Assembly (NCBI GenBank): GCA_963719415.1
Contig: OY970383.1
Coordinates: 1,116,001-1,180,000 of the forward strand
Direction of reading: 5' to 3'
DNA from: JAPLIS01 sp963719415
GTDB lineage: Bacteria > Babelota > Babeliae > Babelales > Vermiphilaceae
Length of the DNA: 64,000 nt
Shown here: in pieces, positions 44,637 to 53,070 of the stretch
Layout of the letters: every line of letters starts with the position of its first letter
Numbering within the stretch: the first letter of the stretch is position 1
The notes under the pieces: model-generated
What the model saw: only the letters and a program-made list of their open reading frames with translations
Told to the model about the DNA's origin: nothing
The model's database searches: none
Translations under genes and position numbers: made by a program

Positions 44637-45386
44637 ATGGGTATATTGGTGTCTTGGAAAAATTCACTCAATTTATTAAAGCCTAATAATGCGTATCTCC
44701 TTTTTTTAGTCAGCCTTAAAGCGGCGTTTGATGGGCTGCGCCTTATATCGCCTTTTCTTTTAGGTGCGCTTATAGCCCGTTTTGCTCATTTGCTTTATGA
44801 TAGTTTTATTGATTTTGGTTATGTTTCTCTAGAAACGTTGGCAGAAGCTTCTGTTAGATACCCTTTTTCTAGGTCGCCGCTCTATGCCTATATCTATTTG
44901 TTTCTGGTAGCTATTACCGTTCATCCTTCGGTGAGAAAAAAAACAGCTAATTCTATTTTTTCTGCAGATAATTTGAAATTATATTTTGTTTTTCTCGGTA
45001 TAACGGGTATAACGGAGATAGTTTTGATTTTTATAAAGCCAGATTTGTTTTATCAATCGCTTGTCTATTCTTTTGGGATTTTATTATTCATTTTTTCGTT
45101 TTTGGATGCAGCGGGCAGTTTTTTAAATCGCCTAATGTTATCGTTAAAGCGTACCGCAAAAGTTGTTTATTATAATATTCCCGTCTGGATTATACTACTT
45201 ATTTTTGCGTATTTTATTAGATCAGGTATACGTATGTTTCAATGTTTTTTATTAAATAATGTTTCAGAAATAGCTGGCTCGTTATTTGGCATAGGCATGT
45301 ATATTATAGGTGCTGCTGTTTTAGTTGCTATAATTAATACTGTCTATATTAAACGAGTATATGACGAGAAAGAGCTTTATATATAA
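44637..45386 (+). CDS. Tandem membrane paralog 2
   Basis: 249 residues. The first 32 residues and the upstream DNA match paralog 1; then the segment from about 35 to 90 diverges (AHLLYDSFIDFGYVSLETLAE), and the C-terminal half returns to the family pattern (FLDAAGSFLNRLMLSLKRTA, WIILLIFAYFIRSG, YIKRVYDEKELYI). The 81-base gap after paralog 1 contains the repeated promoter/ribosome site. Divergence is concentrated in the outward-facing middle, as expected under diversifying pressure. Confidence 0.65.
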   Translation: MGILVSWKNSLNLLKPNNAYLLFLVSLKAAFDGLRLISPFLLGALIARFAHLLYDSFIDFGYVSLETLAEASVRYPFSRSPLYAYIYLFLVAITVHPSVRKKTANSIFSADNLKLYFVFLGITGITEIVLIFIKPDLFYQSLVYSFGILLFIFSFLDAAGSFLNRLMLSLKRTAKVVYYNIPVWIILLIFAYFIRSGIRMFQCFLLNNVSEIAGSLFGIGMYIIGAAVLVAIINTVYIKRVYDEKELYI

Positions 45387-45458
45387 AATAGGTAATATAA
45401 GTTCTTAATTGAGTAGATATAAAAAAGTTAGTAAAAAAAATATATATAAGAGATAAGC

Positions 45459-46349
45459 ATGTTTTTATTGGTGTCTTGGAAAAATTCACTCAATCTATTA
45501 ATAAAGCCTAATAATGCGTATCTCCTTTTTTTAGTCAGCCTTAAAGCGGCGTTTGATGGGTTGCGCTTGCTTTTACCCCTTATAATCGGTTGGTTTATTG
45601 GCATAGTGCTCGTATTTTTTGTTAAAGAATTTATTTTTTTTGAATATTTTTCAGGAAAATCATGGGGGACTTCGCCTCATTTTTATTCGTTTGACTATGA
45701 TCACTACACGTTACTATTTTTACTTTTAATATCTTTAGCAGTTCATCCATCAGTTACCAAAAAAAGGATTAATTCTTTTTTTTCTTTTAATAGCATTAAA
45801 CTATATTTTGCAGCGATGGTAATGTATATGCTTTTAATATCTTTAGCAGTTCCCCCTTCAGTTATCAGAAAAACAATTTTTTCTTTTGAAAGTATTAAAC
45901 TATATTACGCAGCGATGATAATGTATACGCTTTTTCCAGTATCTATTTTATGTTTAGGGTCGTTTATGGTGCCCGCATTGTTGCTGAAAGACTCTGTTGC
46001 AAGAGATTTTATGCAACAATCACTGATAACCTATTTTTTACTTGCCCTTTTTGCATTTTCCTTTTTAGACGCTGATGGCAACTTTTGGAGCCGCACAGCT
46101 TTAGCATTAAAACGCACAGCAAAAATTATTTTTTATAATGCTCCTGTTTGGATTATATTGTTTATTTTTGCTTATTTTATTAAATTTTGCATACTTTTAT
46201 TGCGATATTTTTTATTAAATTCTGTGTCAGAAGTTATTGGTGTATTATTTGGTATTGGTATGTATATGGTAAGCATTTCTGTTTTGGTTGCTATAATTAA
46301 TACTGTCTATATTAAACGAGTATATGGCGAGAAAGAGCTTTATATATAA
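45459..46349 (+). CDS. Tandem membrane paralog 3, with internal duplication
   Basis: 296 residues, longer than paralogs 1 and 2. The extra length comes mostly from an internal repeat: LLISLAVHPSVTKKRINSFF with SIKLYFAAMVMYM, then LLISLAVPPSVIRKTI with SIKLYYAAMIMYT. The rest matches paralog 1 (FSFLDADGNFW, ALKRTAKI, YIKRVYGEKELYI), and the DNA from about 45940 on is nearly identical to that of paralog 1. Start ATG in the context agagataagc-ATG. Confidence 0.65.
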   Translation: MFLLVSWKNSLNLLIKPNNAYLLFLVSLKAAFDGLRLLLPLIIGWFIGIVLVFFVKEFIFFEYFSGKSWGTSPHFYSFDYDHYTLLFLLLISLAVHPSVTKKRINSFFSFNSIKLYFAAMVMYMLLISLAVPPSVIRKTIFSFESIKLYYAAMIMYTLFPVSILCLGSFMVPALLLKDSVARDFMQQSLITYFLLALFAFSFLDADGNFWSRTALALKRTAKIIFYNAPVWIILFIFAYFIKFCILLLRYFLLNSVSEVIGVLFGIGMYMVSISVLVAIINTVYIKRVYGEKELYI

Positions 46350-46421
46350 AATAGGTAATATAAGTTCTTAATTGAGTAGATATAAAAAAGTTAGTAAAAA
46401 AAATATATATAAGAGATAAGC

Positions 46422-47234
46422 ATGTTTTTATTGGTGTCTTGGAAAAATTCACTCAATCTATTAATAAAACCTAATAATGCGTATCTTCTTTTTTTAGTGA
46501 GTTTTAAAGCTGCTATTGAAGCATTACGACTTATACTTCCCTTTATAGTGAGCTGGTTTATTGTTTTTTTTATTGCTATGGTTTTTTTAGGCTATACTTC
46601 TATTGCAGTGCTAGCAGACCCACCTCTTTTATTTGGTTGGCTGTATTTATTGTCGCTATGTTTTGCTGTTCATCCTTCGCTAAAAAGAAAAACAATGAAT
46701 TCTTTTTTTTCTTTTTATTTTATGAAGTTGTATTTTTTTTCGTTAATTTTAATATTTCTTTTTTCGGCAATTATTCTTGTTATGTCGCTATTTTTTTCTT
46801 TAGTATTTAATTTTCTTTTTTTGCGTTTTCTTTTGGGATGGACGAAGTGTGATGCGTTGATTGTAGGTGATTCTATTGGGCAATTTATAGGTAGTTGTTT
46901 GCTTTTAATTTTAGGGGAGTTTTATAGAATTTTTATTTTTTCTCTTCTAGATGCAGATGGCAATTGGTTGGGTAGCATAGCTTTAGCGCTAAAGCGGACA
47001 GCAAAGGTTGTTTTTTATAATGCGCCCATCTGGATTATATTGTTTATTTTTGCTTATTTTATTAGTTCGGCCATATCTTTGTTTCAACACTATTTATTAA
47101 CTACGGTTTCAGAAACAGTTAGTGCGTTATTTAGTATCTGTATCAGGGATATGGTTTATCTCCCTATTTGTGTTGCTGTAAATAACACCATCTATGTAAA
47201 ACGAGTATATGATGAGAAAGAGCTTTATGTATAA
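46422..47234 (+). CDS. Tandem membrane paralog 4
   Basis: 270 residues. The leader (MFLLVSWKNSLNLLIKPNNA) matches paralog 3. The middle is the most divergent of the set (FFIAMVFLGYTSIAVLADPP; LRFLLGWTKCDALIVGDSIG), and the C-terminal blocks are kept (SLLDADGNWLG, ALKRTAKVV, WIILFIFAYFIS, YVKRVYDEKELYV). The intergenic copy of the 5' region is again conserved. A broken piece of a fifth member lies at 48450-48570. Confidence 0.65.
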   Translation: MFLLVSWKNSLNLLIKPNNAYLLFLVSFKAAIEALRLILPFIVSWFIVFFIAMVFLGYTSIAVLADPPLLFGWLYLLSLCFAVHPSLKRKTMNSFFSFYFMKLYFFSLILIFLFSAIILVMSLFFSLVFNFLFLRFLLGWTKCDALIVGDSIGQFIGSCLLLILGEFYRIFIFSLLDADGNWLGSIALALKRTAKVVFYNAPIWIILFIFAYFISSAISLFQHYLLTTVSETVSALFSICIRDMVYLPICVAVNNTIYVKRVYDEKELYV

Positions 47235-47393
47235 AAAGATATTTGTAGAAAAGATGTTGGAATGGGAAGTTTTAGTACGCTGTAAAATTAGGATTCCAAC
47301 TATTTTTAGAATTTTATTACGTTCAGCTCGCTCTCATCGCTTATGGTGTGAGTCTTTTTGATTGTCGCGTGTTGTAATGATTTATTCTTCTCG

Positions 47394-48235
47394 TTATTGC
47401 GTCGTTTGATTCTTTTTTCTCTTTAAATTCTTCTCTTTTTTTTGTTCCGCTAGTTGTAGTTGATATTCAAGCTGATTAAGTTCTCGTCTTTTTTTCAATC
47501 TACCTTGCCATGGTGAACCCACGTAACTTGCAAGTTTTGTTTGTAAAGCTGAGGGTAGTAGGCGAAAAGGATTGGTGAGGTTCGGTTTTGGTTTTTTGAT
47601 AAAAAAGAAGTGTAAAGCTGATTGATCTCGAAAAGATTCGCAATATTTTTGCTTGAATTCATTTCTGTATTCAGGTTTAATAAGGCCTAATGTTTTTTTA
47701 AAATCGATTTTGTGTTCATCTATATAAAAGAGCATACTTATAAAAGCACCAAGGTTCTTGGCTGCTTCTTGCCATGAGGCACGTCCATTTGCTTTGATTT
47801 TATTATATTCTTGTATATTGTAATCTAGAAGGCTATCTCCGTTGCAGTTTTTTCGATCAGTAGGTGCTCCAAGCTCCAGAAATGTCAATGCTGATGTACA
47901 AAAATATTTTTTACGGAAATGCACACTTTTAATTAAACATGCGAGTATATTGTTATTTTTAATGCTAGTCCCATCAAGATCATGTAGCATGTATATCGCG
48001 GGAGGCGGATATAGAAAGAGGGCAGCATCTTCCATGGCAGTTTTATAGCAGCGGCTGCTTTGGTGGGGGTATTCTTTATTGTCGCCAGCACCCTCAGCAA
48101 TTGCTTTTTTTGCGGCTTCAATTATGATGGCTTCAGAGCTATCTGCAGAAATGCGCTAAATAATGCTTCATTTGCTTTTTCTATTTTTTCTACTGCTTCA
48201 GGTGTTATATTTTTTAAAAAAAATCAATATAATTC
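47394..48235 (-). pseudogene. Broken ankyrin/F-box-like exported protein gene
   Basis: The readable frame 47394-48035 encodes 213 residues and ends in a module shared with the 59625-60683 product (SYVGSPWQGRLKKRRELNQLEYQ). Upstream DNA continues the family in another frame: ITPEAVEKIEKANEALFSA, then after a frameshift SADSSEAIIIEAAKKAIAEG and GAGDNKE, matching EEIEKQNNSLFNAI and KKAGAGDNEN of that paralog. No signal peptide remains. So a single indel near 48150 and loss of the N-terminus broke the gene; a MITE-like element lies at 48313, just beyond. Confidence 0.68.
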
Positions 48236-48312
48236 AGGATTTTTAGGGCTTATTATTCTATTAGAAGAATGACTTGGTCAGATGTTTCGTCTATCTTGTC
48301 GGGATGATCTGG

Positions 48313-48446
48313 GTGCAATTAAAAGTGTTAGTTAGCTCTGAGGTCAGCTGAGCGATATATTTTCCATCATTCTCCATAGCCTTCATTAAATCAATTTTAG
48401 TCTATCTTCATGCCATATCAACCCAACTAACACTTTTAATTACACT
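48313..48446. mobile_element. MITE-like element with 21-bp terminal inverted repeats
   Basis: Ends gtgcaattaaaagtgttagtt (first 20 bases: gtgcaattaaaagtgttagt, 48313-48332) and the reverse complement at 48426-48446, with one mismatch (20 of 21). Total length 134 bases, no coding frame. It lies between the broken ankyrin-type gene and a membrane-paralog fragment, at a decayed junction. I find no second copy in the window. Confidence 0.72.
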
Positions 48447-48449
48447 CCT

Positions 48450-48570
48450 TTTATTGCTTATTTTATTAGACCAGGTATAATTATATTTTCAGGTATACTT
48501 ATATTGCAATGTTTTTTATTAAATAATGTTTCAGAAATAGGTGGCTCGTTGTTGGTACAGGCATGTATAT
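48450..48570 (+). pseudogene. Fragment of a fifth tandem membrane paralog
   Basis: Translation in one frame gives IAYFIRPGIIIFSGILILQC then FLLNNVSEIGGSL, which matches the 44637-45386 product (FAYFIRSGIRMFQC, FLLNNVSEIAGSL). The frame is lost after GSL by a small deletion. The fragment begins directly after the MITE-like element, so that insertion or a related deletion may have removed the rest. Confidence 0.75.
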
Positions 48571-48634
48571 ATAAATATACGTATAAAATATAACTATAAA
48601 ACTGAAGTAAGAATTGTTGGGAGTGTAAAATAAT

Positions 48635-49249
48635 ATGAGTTTAAGTAGCCGGTTAAAAATTTTTTTATTTTTATTTGTTTTCGTAACGCAGATTTTAGCT
48701 TCTTTTTCTGTTGAGCTAGATGCTTTAGCTAAAGATGGTGTAGTTGAAGAGGGTGAGCTAGATGCTTTAGTTAAAGATGGTGTAGTTGAAGATGGTGAGC
48801 TAGATGCTTTAGTTAAAGATGGTGTAGTTGAAGATGGTGAGATAGATGCTTTAGTTAAAGATGGTGTAGTTGAAGATGGTGAGATAGATGCTTTAGTTCG
48901 AGATAGTGTAGTTGAAGATGGTGAGCTAGATGCTTTAGTTAAAGATGGTGTAGTTGAAGATGGTGAGATAGATGCTTTAGTTCGAGATAGTGTAGTTCGA
49001 GATAGCAAGATTGCTACGCAGACGATTAGTGATATCGAATCGCAATTAGCAGCACAATTAGCAGCAACACGATTTGTAATAGCGCAACTTGAAGAAGCTC
49101 AAAAGTCGATTGCTGAAATAAAAAAAAATTCGAAAAAAAGGTGTTGGTTGGCTTTGGGTGGTTATGTGCTCACCGTGTGCGCGGTGATAGCTGGTTTTGT
49201 GCAACAAGATAAGATGCATAAGATGGCGAGAATTGAGATCGCCGGGTAA
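48635..49249 (+). CDS. Exported protein with seven 14-residue repeats and C-terminal membrane anchor
   Basis: 204 residues. Signal peptide FLFLFVFVTQILASFS. Residues 27-124 are seven acidic 14-residue repeats of the form E-[LI]-DAL-[VA]-[KR]-D-[GS]-VVEDG. A helical coiled-coil segment follows (IESQLAAQLAATRF, QLEEAQKSIAEIKKNSKK), then a membrane segment (CWLALGGYVLTVCAVIAGFV) and a basic tail. The anchor at the end places the repeats on the outer side or in the periplasm. Repeat number could vary by recombination. No family recognised; the reverse strand of the repeats is open only because the repeat is regular. Confidence 0.68.
   Translation: MSLSSRLKIFLFLFVFVTQILASFSVELDALAKDGVVEEGELDALVKDGVVEDGELDALVKDGVVEDGEIDALVKDGVVEDGEIDALVRDSVVEDGELDALVKDGVVEDGEIDALVRDSVVRDSKIATQTISDIESQLAAQLAATRFVIAQLEEAQKSIAEIKKNSKKRCWLALGGYVLTVCAVIAGFVQQDKMHKMARIEIAG
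48713..49006 (+). repeat. Seven tandem 42-bp coding repeats
   Basis: Seven in-frame 42-base units, core gatgctttagttaaagatgg, encode the 14-residue repeat. Units differ by a few substitutions (K/R, G/S, L/I), so they are not a perfect array. No unique spacers, so not CRISPR. Confidence 0.9.
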
Positions 49250-49285
49250 TTAACAGTTTTGAATACGAGGTTTAACGGAGTAAGT

Positions 49286-49414
49286 GTGAATTTTGAGGAA
49301 GTGAATAGGCAGCTGGGCAACCAAAGACGAGCATGTGCGAGACTTTTTACACTTCATAAGGATCAAGTTCAAAGGGATGAGATGGTAAATATGTTTGGCG
49401 ATTTAGCCATTTAG
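49286..49414 (+). CDS. Possible small ORF (42 residues)
   Basis: GTG 49286 is preceded at 5 bases by GGAG. The product, MNFEEVNRQLGNQRRACARL followed by 22 more residues, is a charged, mostly helical peptide. Its stop touches the stop of the minus-strand gene at 49415. No match is recognised. A good ribosome site is the only support, so it may be a short gene or a decayed piece. Confidence 0.3.
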   Translation: MNFEEVNRQLGNQRRACARLFTLHKDQVQRDEMVNMFGDLAI

Positions 49415-49927
49415 TTAGTCGAGATTGTTTTCTTCTTCTTTTAGTATTGTTTGCAGCATTAACTGTTGCTCTTCTTGTAATTGCTGCAACTGTATAATCA
49501 ACAGTTTTAGTTCTAGCTCATCTTTTTCGGATTCTAGCTGTAGAGTCTTTTGTCGCTCTTGTTCTTGGTGCATGAGCAATTGTTCTTGTTCTAATACTCG
49601 TTGCAATTGTTGTATATTTTGTTGTTGTTGTTTCCCTAGTAGTCGTTCTTCTTCTAATTGCTGTCGTGTTGCTTCTAGTTGTTCTTGTATACCTTCTTCT
49701 TGCTGTAGTAGTGCTGCTACTCGTAATTGCCGTCGCTCCTGTGCGACTATTCGTCTTTGTCGTGGTTGTGCTTGCGATAGTTGTCGTGGTTGTTTTATTT
49801 CATGTTGTTGCAGATTAGTTGTTAACGCTGCTGATAGTTGGATGGGTAAAAGAAAAGTAAAAAAAATAGGGGAGATAAAAAAAATACAGAGCCGGCAATG
49901 TTTTGTGATAGCTTTTTGTATAAACAT
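49415..49927 (-). CDS. Exported Gln/Glu-rich coiled-coil protein
   Basis: 170 residues. Leader MFIQKAITKHCRLCIFFISP with hydrophobic core FFTFLLPIQL and cleavage near LSAAL. The leader belongs to the same group as those of the 57847, 59625 and 61946 genes. The mature part is almost one long helix rich in Q, E, L and R (LEATRQQLEEERLL, QNIQQLQRVLEQEQLL), a coiled coil of about 110 residues. The upstream DNA (49928-50035) also resembles that of the 57847-58557 gene. No domain recognised; the opposite-strand frame over this stretch is an artefact of its Cys/Ser-coding complement. Confidence 0.6.
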   Translation of the reverse strand: MFIQKAITKHCRLCIFFISPIFFTFLLPIQLSAALTTNLQQHEIKQPRQLSQAQPRQRRIVAQERRQLRVAALLQQEEGIQEQLEATRQQLEEERLLGKQQQQNIQQLQRVLEQEQLLMHQEQERQKTLQLESEKDELELKLLIIQLQQLQEEQQLMLQTILKEEENNLD

Positions 49928-50055
49928 ATTTTTTTCGATTTTTTTATTTATGGTTTTATTGTTAGTCGTGCAAGTAGGTTGCTTTTTTTCGATCTGATAT
50001 TATCGTTTTTAGTCTAATATGTATACAAAAATTATTTTAACTTATTCTACGTTTT

Positions 50056-51144
50056 TTAGTTGTTTGTGGAATCGTTTAAAATAGCATCTATGAATAAGTA
50101 AAACTTGCTGAATTTTTCATTAAGTTCATTTTTGCTTATGCGAGCATCATAGTGGGTGAAGGTTGGAGCGTTGGAGATTCCTCGAAAATGAAAAAATATA
50201 TCGTCTAATACAAATTCGCAGCTTCCAGGGAATTTTTGTTGTTTTATAAGTTCAAGAATTTGCTGGCGAAATCCAAATTCCTTGAGTATGTCAGAAAGGT
50301 GACAACACTGTGTATCGGTGCCGTGGCATGACTGGCATTGTATTTGCTCATAGGTTCCTGCCGCGAGTACAAAATAGGAGCTTAGATCTTGATTTATTAA
50401 AAGACGACCTTTTTGTTTGAAAAAAAGTTTACTTATCGTTGGGTATGCTTCTAGATACTTGTATAGAGAGCCTCCTGTATTGAGCGTTAATGTTTTGGTC
50501 ATGACGGGAGTGAATAGCATGCTTTTTTTGTTGGGTAGTTTATCCATTCTGAAAAACATAAGTCCTGGCCAGAAGTGGAGACGATCGGGTTCATAACCTA
50601 ATCGTATACCTGCGATATCATAATTTTTTAGAAAATCAATAATGCTGAATTTTTTGGTTAAAAATAGATCAGAATCTAAAAGAGCAACGATACCATTATA
50701 CTGAAATCCTACTGTTTCCATCATGTATGCTATTGCTTGATCATGTCTGAATGCTGCAAGCGACCACCAGGGATATTTTTGAACAAATTCAGGGAATTCT
50801 TCTAACATCCACGAAGGTGTCCCGCGATTTTCTTGAGGCACCCGTATGCAGGTGATCCCGAGTTCTGCACAAGTGGCTGTTATTTTTCGCTCTTCTTTAT
50901 CGTCAAAAGCATCGTTGAAGACGATATACTCATAATCATCTTTTAAAAACTTATCCAGTGTTTTTTGTTGTATTTCTATAAATTCAGCTTGATTGGCAAT
51001 TGGCGTCATTATGAGTATTTTTTTATTCCTTAATTCTGTAGATATAATTGTTGCGTAACAAATTTCTGTATATGCAAACGTTAAGAGCAAAATTAGGGGA
51101 AAAATTATGGTCGACAATAGTATATGTAGTCTGTTTATTTTCAT
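50056..51144 (-). CDS. Exported GT-A-fold glycosyltransferase-like protein
   Basis: 362 residues with a hydrophobic leader (LHILLSTIIFPLILLLTFAY). The mature part starts with ILIMTPIANQAEFIEIQQKT and contains the metal-binding motif LLDSDLFL (D-x-D, near residue 155), preceded by a motif-rich stretch (GIVALLDSD), as in GT-A glycosyltransferases. Later residues, FRMDKLP and NQDLSSYF, may contact the donor sugar. Six cysteines (for example CQSCHGTDTQCC) suggest an oxidising location. Substrate unknown. It lies divergent to the 51356-55673 sugar/methyltransferase-like run, so the two units may share a modification pathway. Confidence 0.65.
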   Translation of the reverse strand: MKINRLHILLSTIIFPLILLLTFAYTEICYATIISTELRNKKILIMTPIANQAEFIEIQQKTLDKFLKDDYEYIVFNDAFDDKEERKITATCAELGITCIRVPQENRGTPSWMLEEFPEFVQKYPWWSLAAFRHDQAIAYMMETVGFQYNGIVALLDSDLFLTKKFSIIDFLKNYDIAGIRLGYEPDRLHFWPGLMFFRMDKLPNKKSMLFTPVMTKTLTLNTGGSLYKYLEAYPTISKLFFKQKGRLLINQDLSSYFVLAAGTYEQIQCQSCHGTDTQCCHLSDILKEFGFRQQILELIKQQKFPGSCEFVLDDIFFHFRGISNAPTFTHYDARISKNELNEKFSKFYLFIDAILNDSTNN

Positions 51145-51355
51145 ATAACCCTTTTTTATGAATTATTTTATGCTTGCTTGTATTTTATTTACTCGTATAT
51201 TGCTTGTCAAATTTTCGTAATAAAAAATTTTGTAGCAAAAAAAAATAAATGGAGTAGTTTTGAAAAAAAAGGGTATTTACTCATCTAGTATCGGCGACCT
51301 AAAGCTACGTGTTTAAAAAAAAAGAAGAAATAAAGCAAAAAAGGGAAGTATGGTT

Positions 51356-53062
51356 ATGAAGAATGGACACTGTTTTCGATCACTTTGTCTGTGGGGCAAG
51401 AGTATATTTTTGTTGGTCATATTTTTGCTTATATTCTTTTCTGTATTTTTTTTATTTGTTAATATATCAGCAACTGTTCAGATTGTTAGTATCGGGAGTG
51501 CATGCAATGTTGCGCGAGCAGCACGCCATAATAATCTCCGTACAGTTGCCTATCCATTTGATTGGACAATAACTTCTATGTCAGCCTTAAGGCGAGCTTT
51601 TGAAGATGATTTTGTTCAACTGCTTGTGCCAGAGCAGATGCATGAAAATGAGGATAGAAAATCTGTTGTTGATGGGTATGGAATAGTATATATCCATGAT
51701 TTTCCTACTGTTCGTTATCCTGTTGCTCTCGAAGATGATGAAATAATGCCAGTACATACTTTATTGCCAAGTTGGCGAGATTCAATTGACATTGTTAAGG
51801 CTAAATTTAATCGTCGTCTTGAGCGATTATTCGATATGTTAAATACGGGACAATCGGTTGCATTGGTACGTTATAATGAAATGGATCGTTACCAGGCAGA
51901 GCAATTTATTGAATTGCTCAAGCAAAAATTTCCTTATGCAAGAGTTGAGCTTGCCGTAATTGGAATGACGTCAGAATTTAAAGAGCCATGGAATATACCT
52001 CATGTATCTAATTTTTATATTGATGAAAAGGATTTCGGTATTTGGGATGGCCCAGCATGGTCGGAAGTAATGCAAAAAATTGCATTGTTAGATCCTCAAA
52101 GTTGGTTTACAAAAACGGTTTGTATGGAGATAGCTTGCATGGAAAAAACTGGTATGGCGACAACCCAAGATGCGCCGTATGTTTTGACGCTGCCTTGTTA
52201 TAATCCTGGTTTATTTTCTGCTTTTAATACGGTTCTTGGAGCGCTTGATTATTATGATCGAGGATTGATCTCTGGATTGCGTGTCGATTTTGGCAAGCAG
52301 GGTTGGTATTTTGATGCTTCACGGGGGGATAATTGGTGGCACTATTATTTTGATCCAATCGCTGTTGGGTTTAGCTTAGATACAGCAGAGCATATTAAAA
52401 ATTTCCCCGTTGTGGATCCCGTCGGGGTCCACAACAAAACTATATCACAAACTTCCGCTATTTTACCTACTTTATCTAAGTTTTGTTATAAAAATTCAGA
52501 GCAACTATTTCCTACGTATCAAAAAATCGTGTTTGCTTACGAGAGTCAATTTGAAATGCCACCTAAAAGAGCTCATGAACTGATACAAAAATATATCCAT
52601 GTTCGTCCGCATATTATGCAGCAGATTGATGCATTTTGGCGTCAACATTGTGCAGGATATTTTGTAATTGGCGTACATTACAGAGGAACAGATAAATTAG
52701 AGGCTGATCCAGTTTCCTATGATATCGTTATTGGCCATGTGCATGATCTTATCGCTGAGCATAAAGACAAGTGCATTAAAATATTTGTAGCCACTGATGA
52801 TGCCGGGTTTGCATTATATATGAAAAATCAGTTTCCAGAGAATCTTGTTATGCGAGATGCTTTAAGAAGTGATAATGCCGAAGGGGTTCATATGCGTGCT
52901 GATTTTGATCCGTATAAAAAGGGAGAAGATGTGGTAATCGATTGTTTGTTGTTATCAAAATGTTCGTCGTTAATTAAGATGGCATCTAATGTAAGCGATT
53001 GCTCTTTACAGTTTAATCCTGATATGCCGGTTATAAGACTTAACAAAAGTTATAGCGAATAG
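51356..53062 (+). CDS. Exported DUF1796-like plus fucosyltransferase-like fusion protein
   Basis: I start at ATG 51356, 8 bases after GGGAAG; ATG 51350 overlaps that site. Residues 15-42 are a signal peptide or anchor (FLLVIFLLIFFSVFFLFVNI). Residues about 45-225 resemble DUF1796 (VSIGSACNVARAARHNNLRT, AYPFDWTITSMSALRRAFED), a cysteine-peptidase-like family. The C-terminal part (about 370-568) resembles NodZ-type fucosyltransferases: VIGVHYRGTDKL, FVATDD, and CLLLSKCSSLIKMASNVS. The join carries a 27-base GC-rich hairpin (52409-52435). The product may transfer sugar to an exported or host target; family matches are by eye only. Confidence 0.62.
   Translation: MKNGHCFRSLCLWGKSIFLLVIFLLIFFSVFFLFVNISATVQIVSIGSACNVARAARHNNLRTVAYPFDWTITSMSALRRAFEDDFVQLLVPEQMHENEDRKSVVDGYGIVYIHDFPTVRYPVALEDDEIMPVHTLLPSWRDSIDIVKAKFNRRLERLFDMLNTGQSVALVRYNEMDRYQAEQFIELLKQKFPYARVELAVIGMTSEFKEPWNIPHVSNFYIDEKDFGIWDGPAWSEVMQKIALLDPQSWFTKTVCMEIACMEKTGMATTQDAPYVLTLPCYNPGLFSAFNTVLGALDYYDRGLISGLRVDFGKQGWYFDASRGDNWWHYYFDPIAVGFSLDTAEHIKNFPVVDPVGVHNKTISQTSAILPTLSKFCYKNSEQLFPTYQKIVFAYESQFEMPPKRAHELIQKYIHVRPHIMQQIDAFWRQHCAGYFVIGVHYRGTDKLEADPVSYDIVIGHVHDLIAEHKDKCIKIFVATDDAGFALYMKNQFPENLVMRDALRSDNAEGVHMRADFDPYKKGEDVVIDCLLLSKCSSLIKMASNVSDCSLQFNPDMPVIRLNKSYSE
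52409..52435. repeat. In-frame GC-rich hairpin inside a coding region
   Basis: gttgtggatccc (52409-52420) and ggggtccacaac (52424-52435) form a 12-pair stem with one G-T pair. It encodes VVDPVGVHN within the 51356-53062 gene. The neighbouring paralog (53071-53952) lacks about 40 residues at this place, which fits an inserted palindromic element kept in frame. Confidence 0.6.
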
Positions 53063-53070
53063 GTATTTTT

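Noticed and set aside
48713..49006. CRISPR array
   Set aside because: The units are contiguous coding repeats with no spacers.
48499..49008. Minus-strand frame of Ser/Thr/Pro-rich repeats
   Set aside because: Antisense of the seven 42-bp repeats. No signal or ribosome site; the regular repeat keeps the frame open.
49425..49997. Long plus-strand frame rich in Cys and Ser
   Set aside because: It is the exact antisense of a Gln/Leu/Glu-rich coiled-coil gene that has a signal peptide and a leader shared with three other genes; its composition is what that complement must give.
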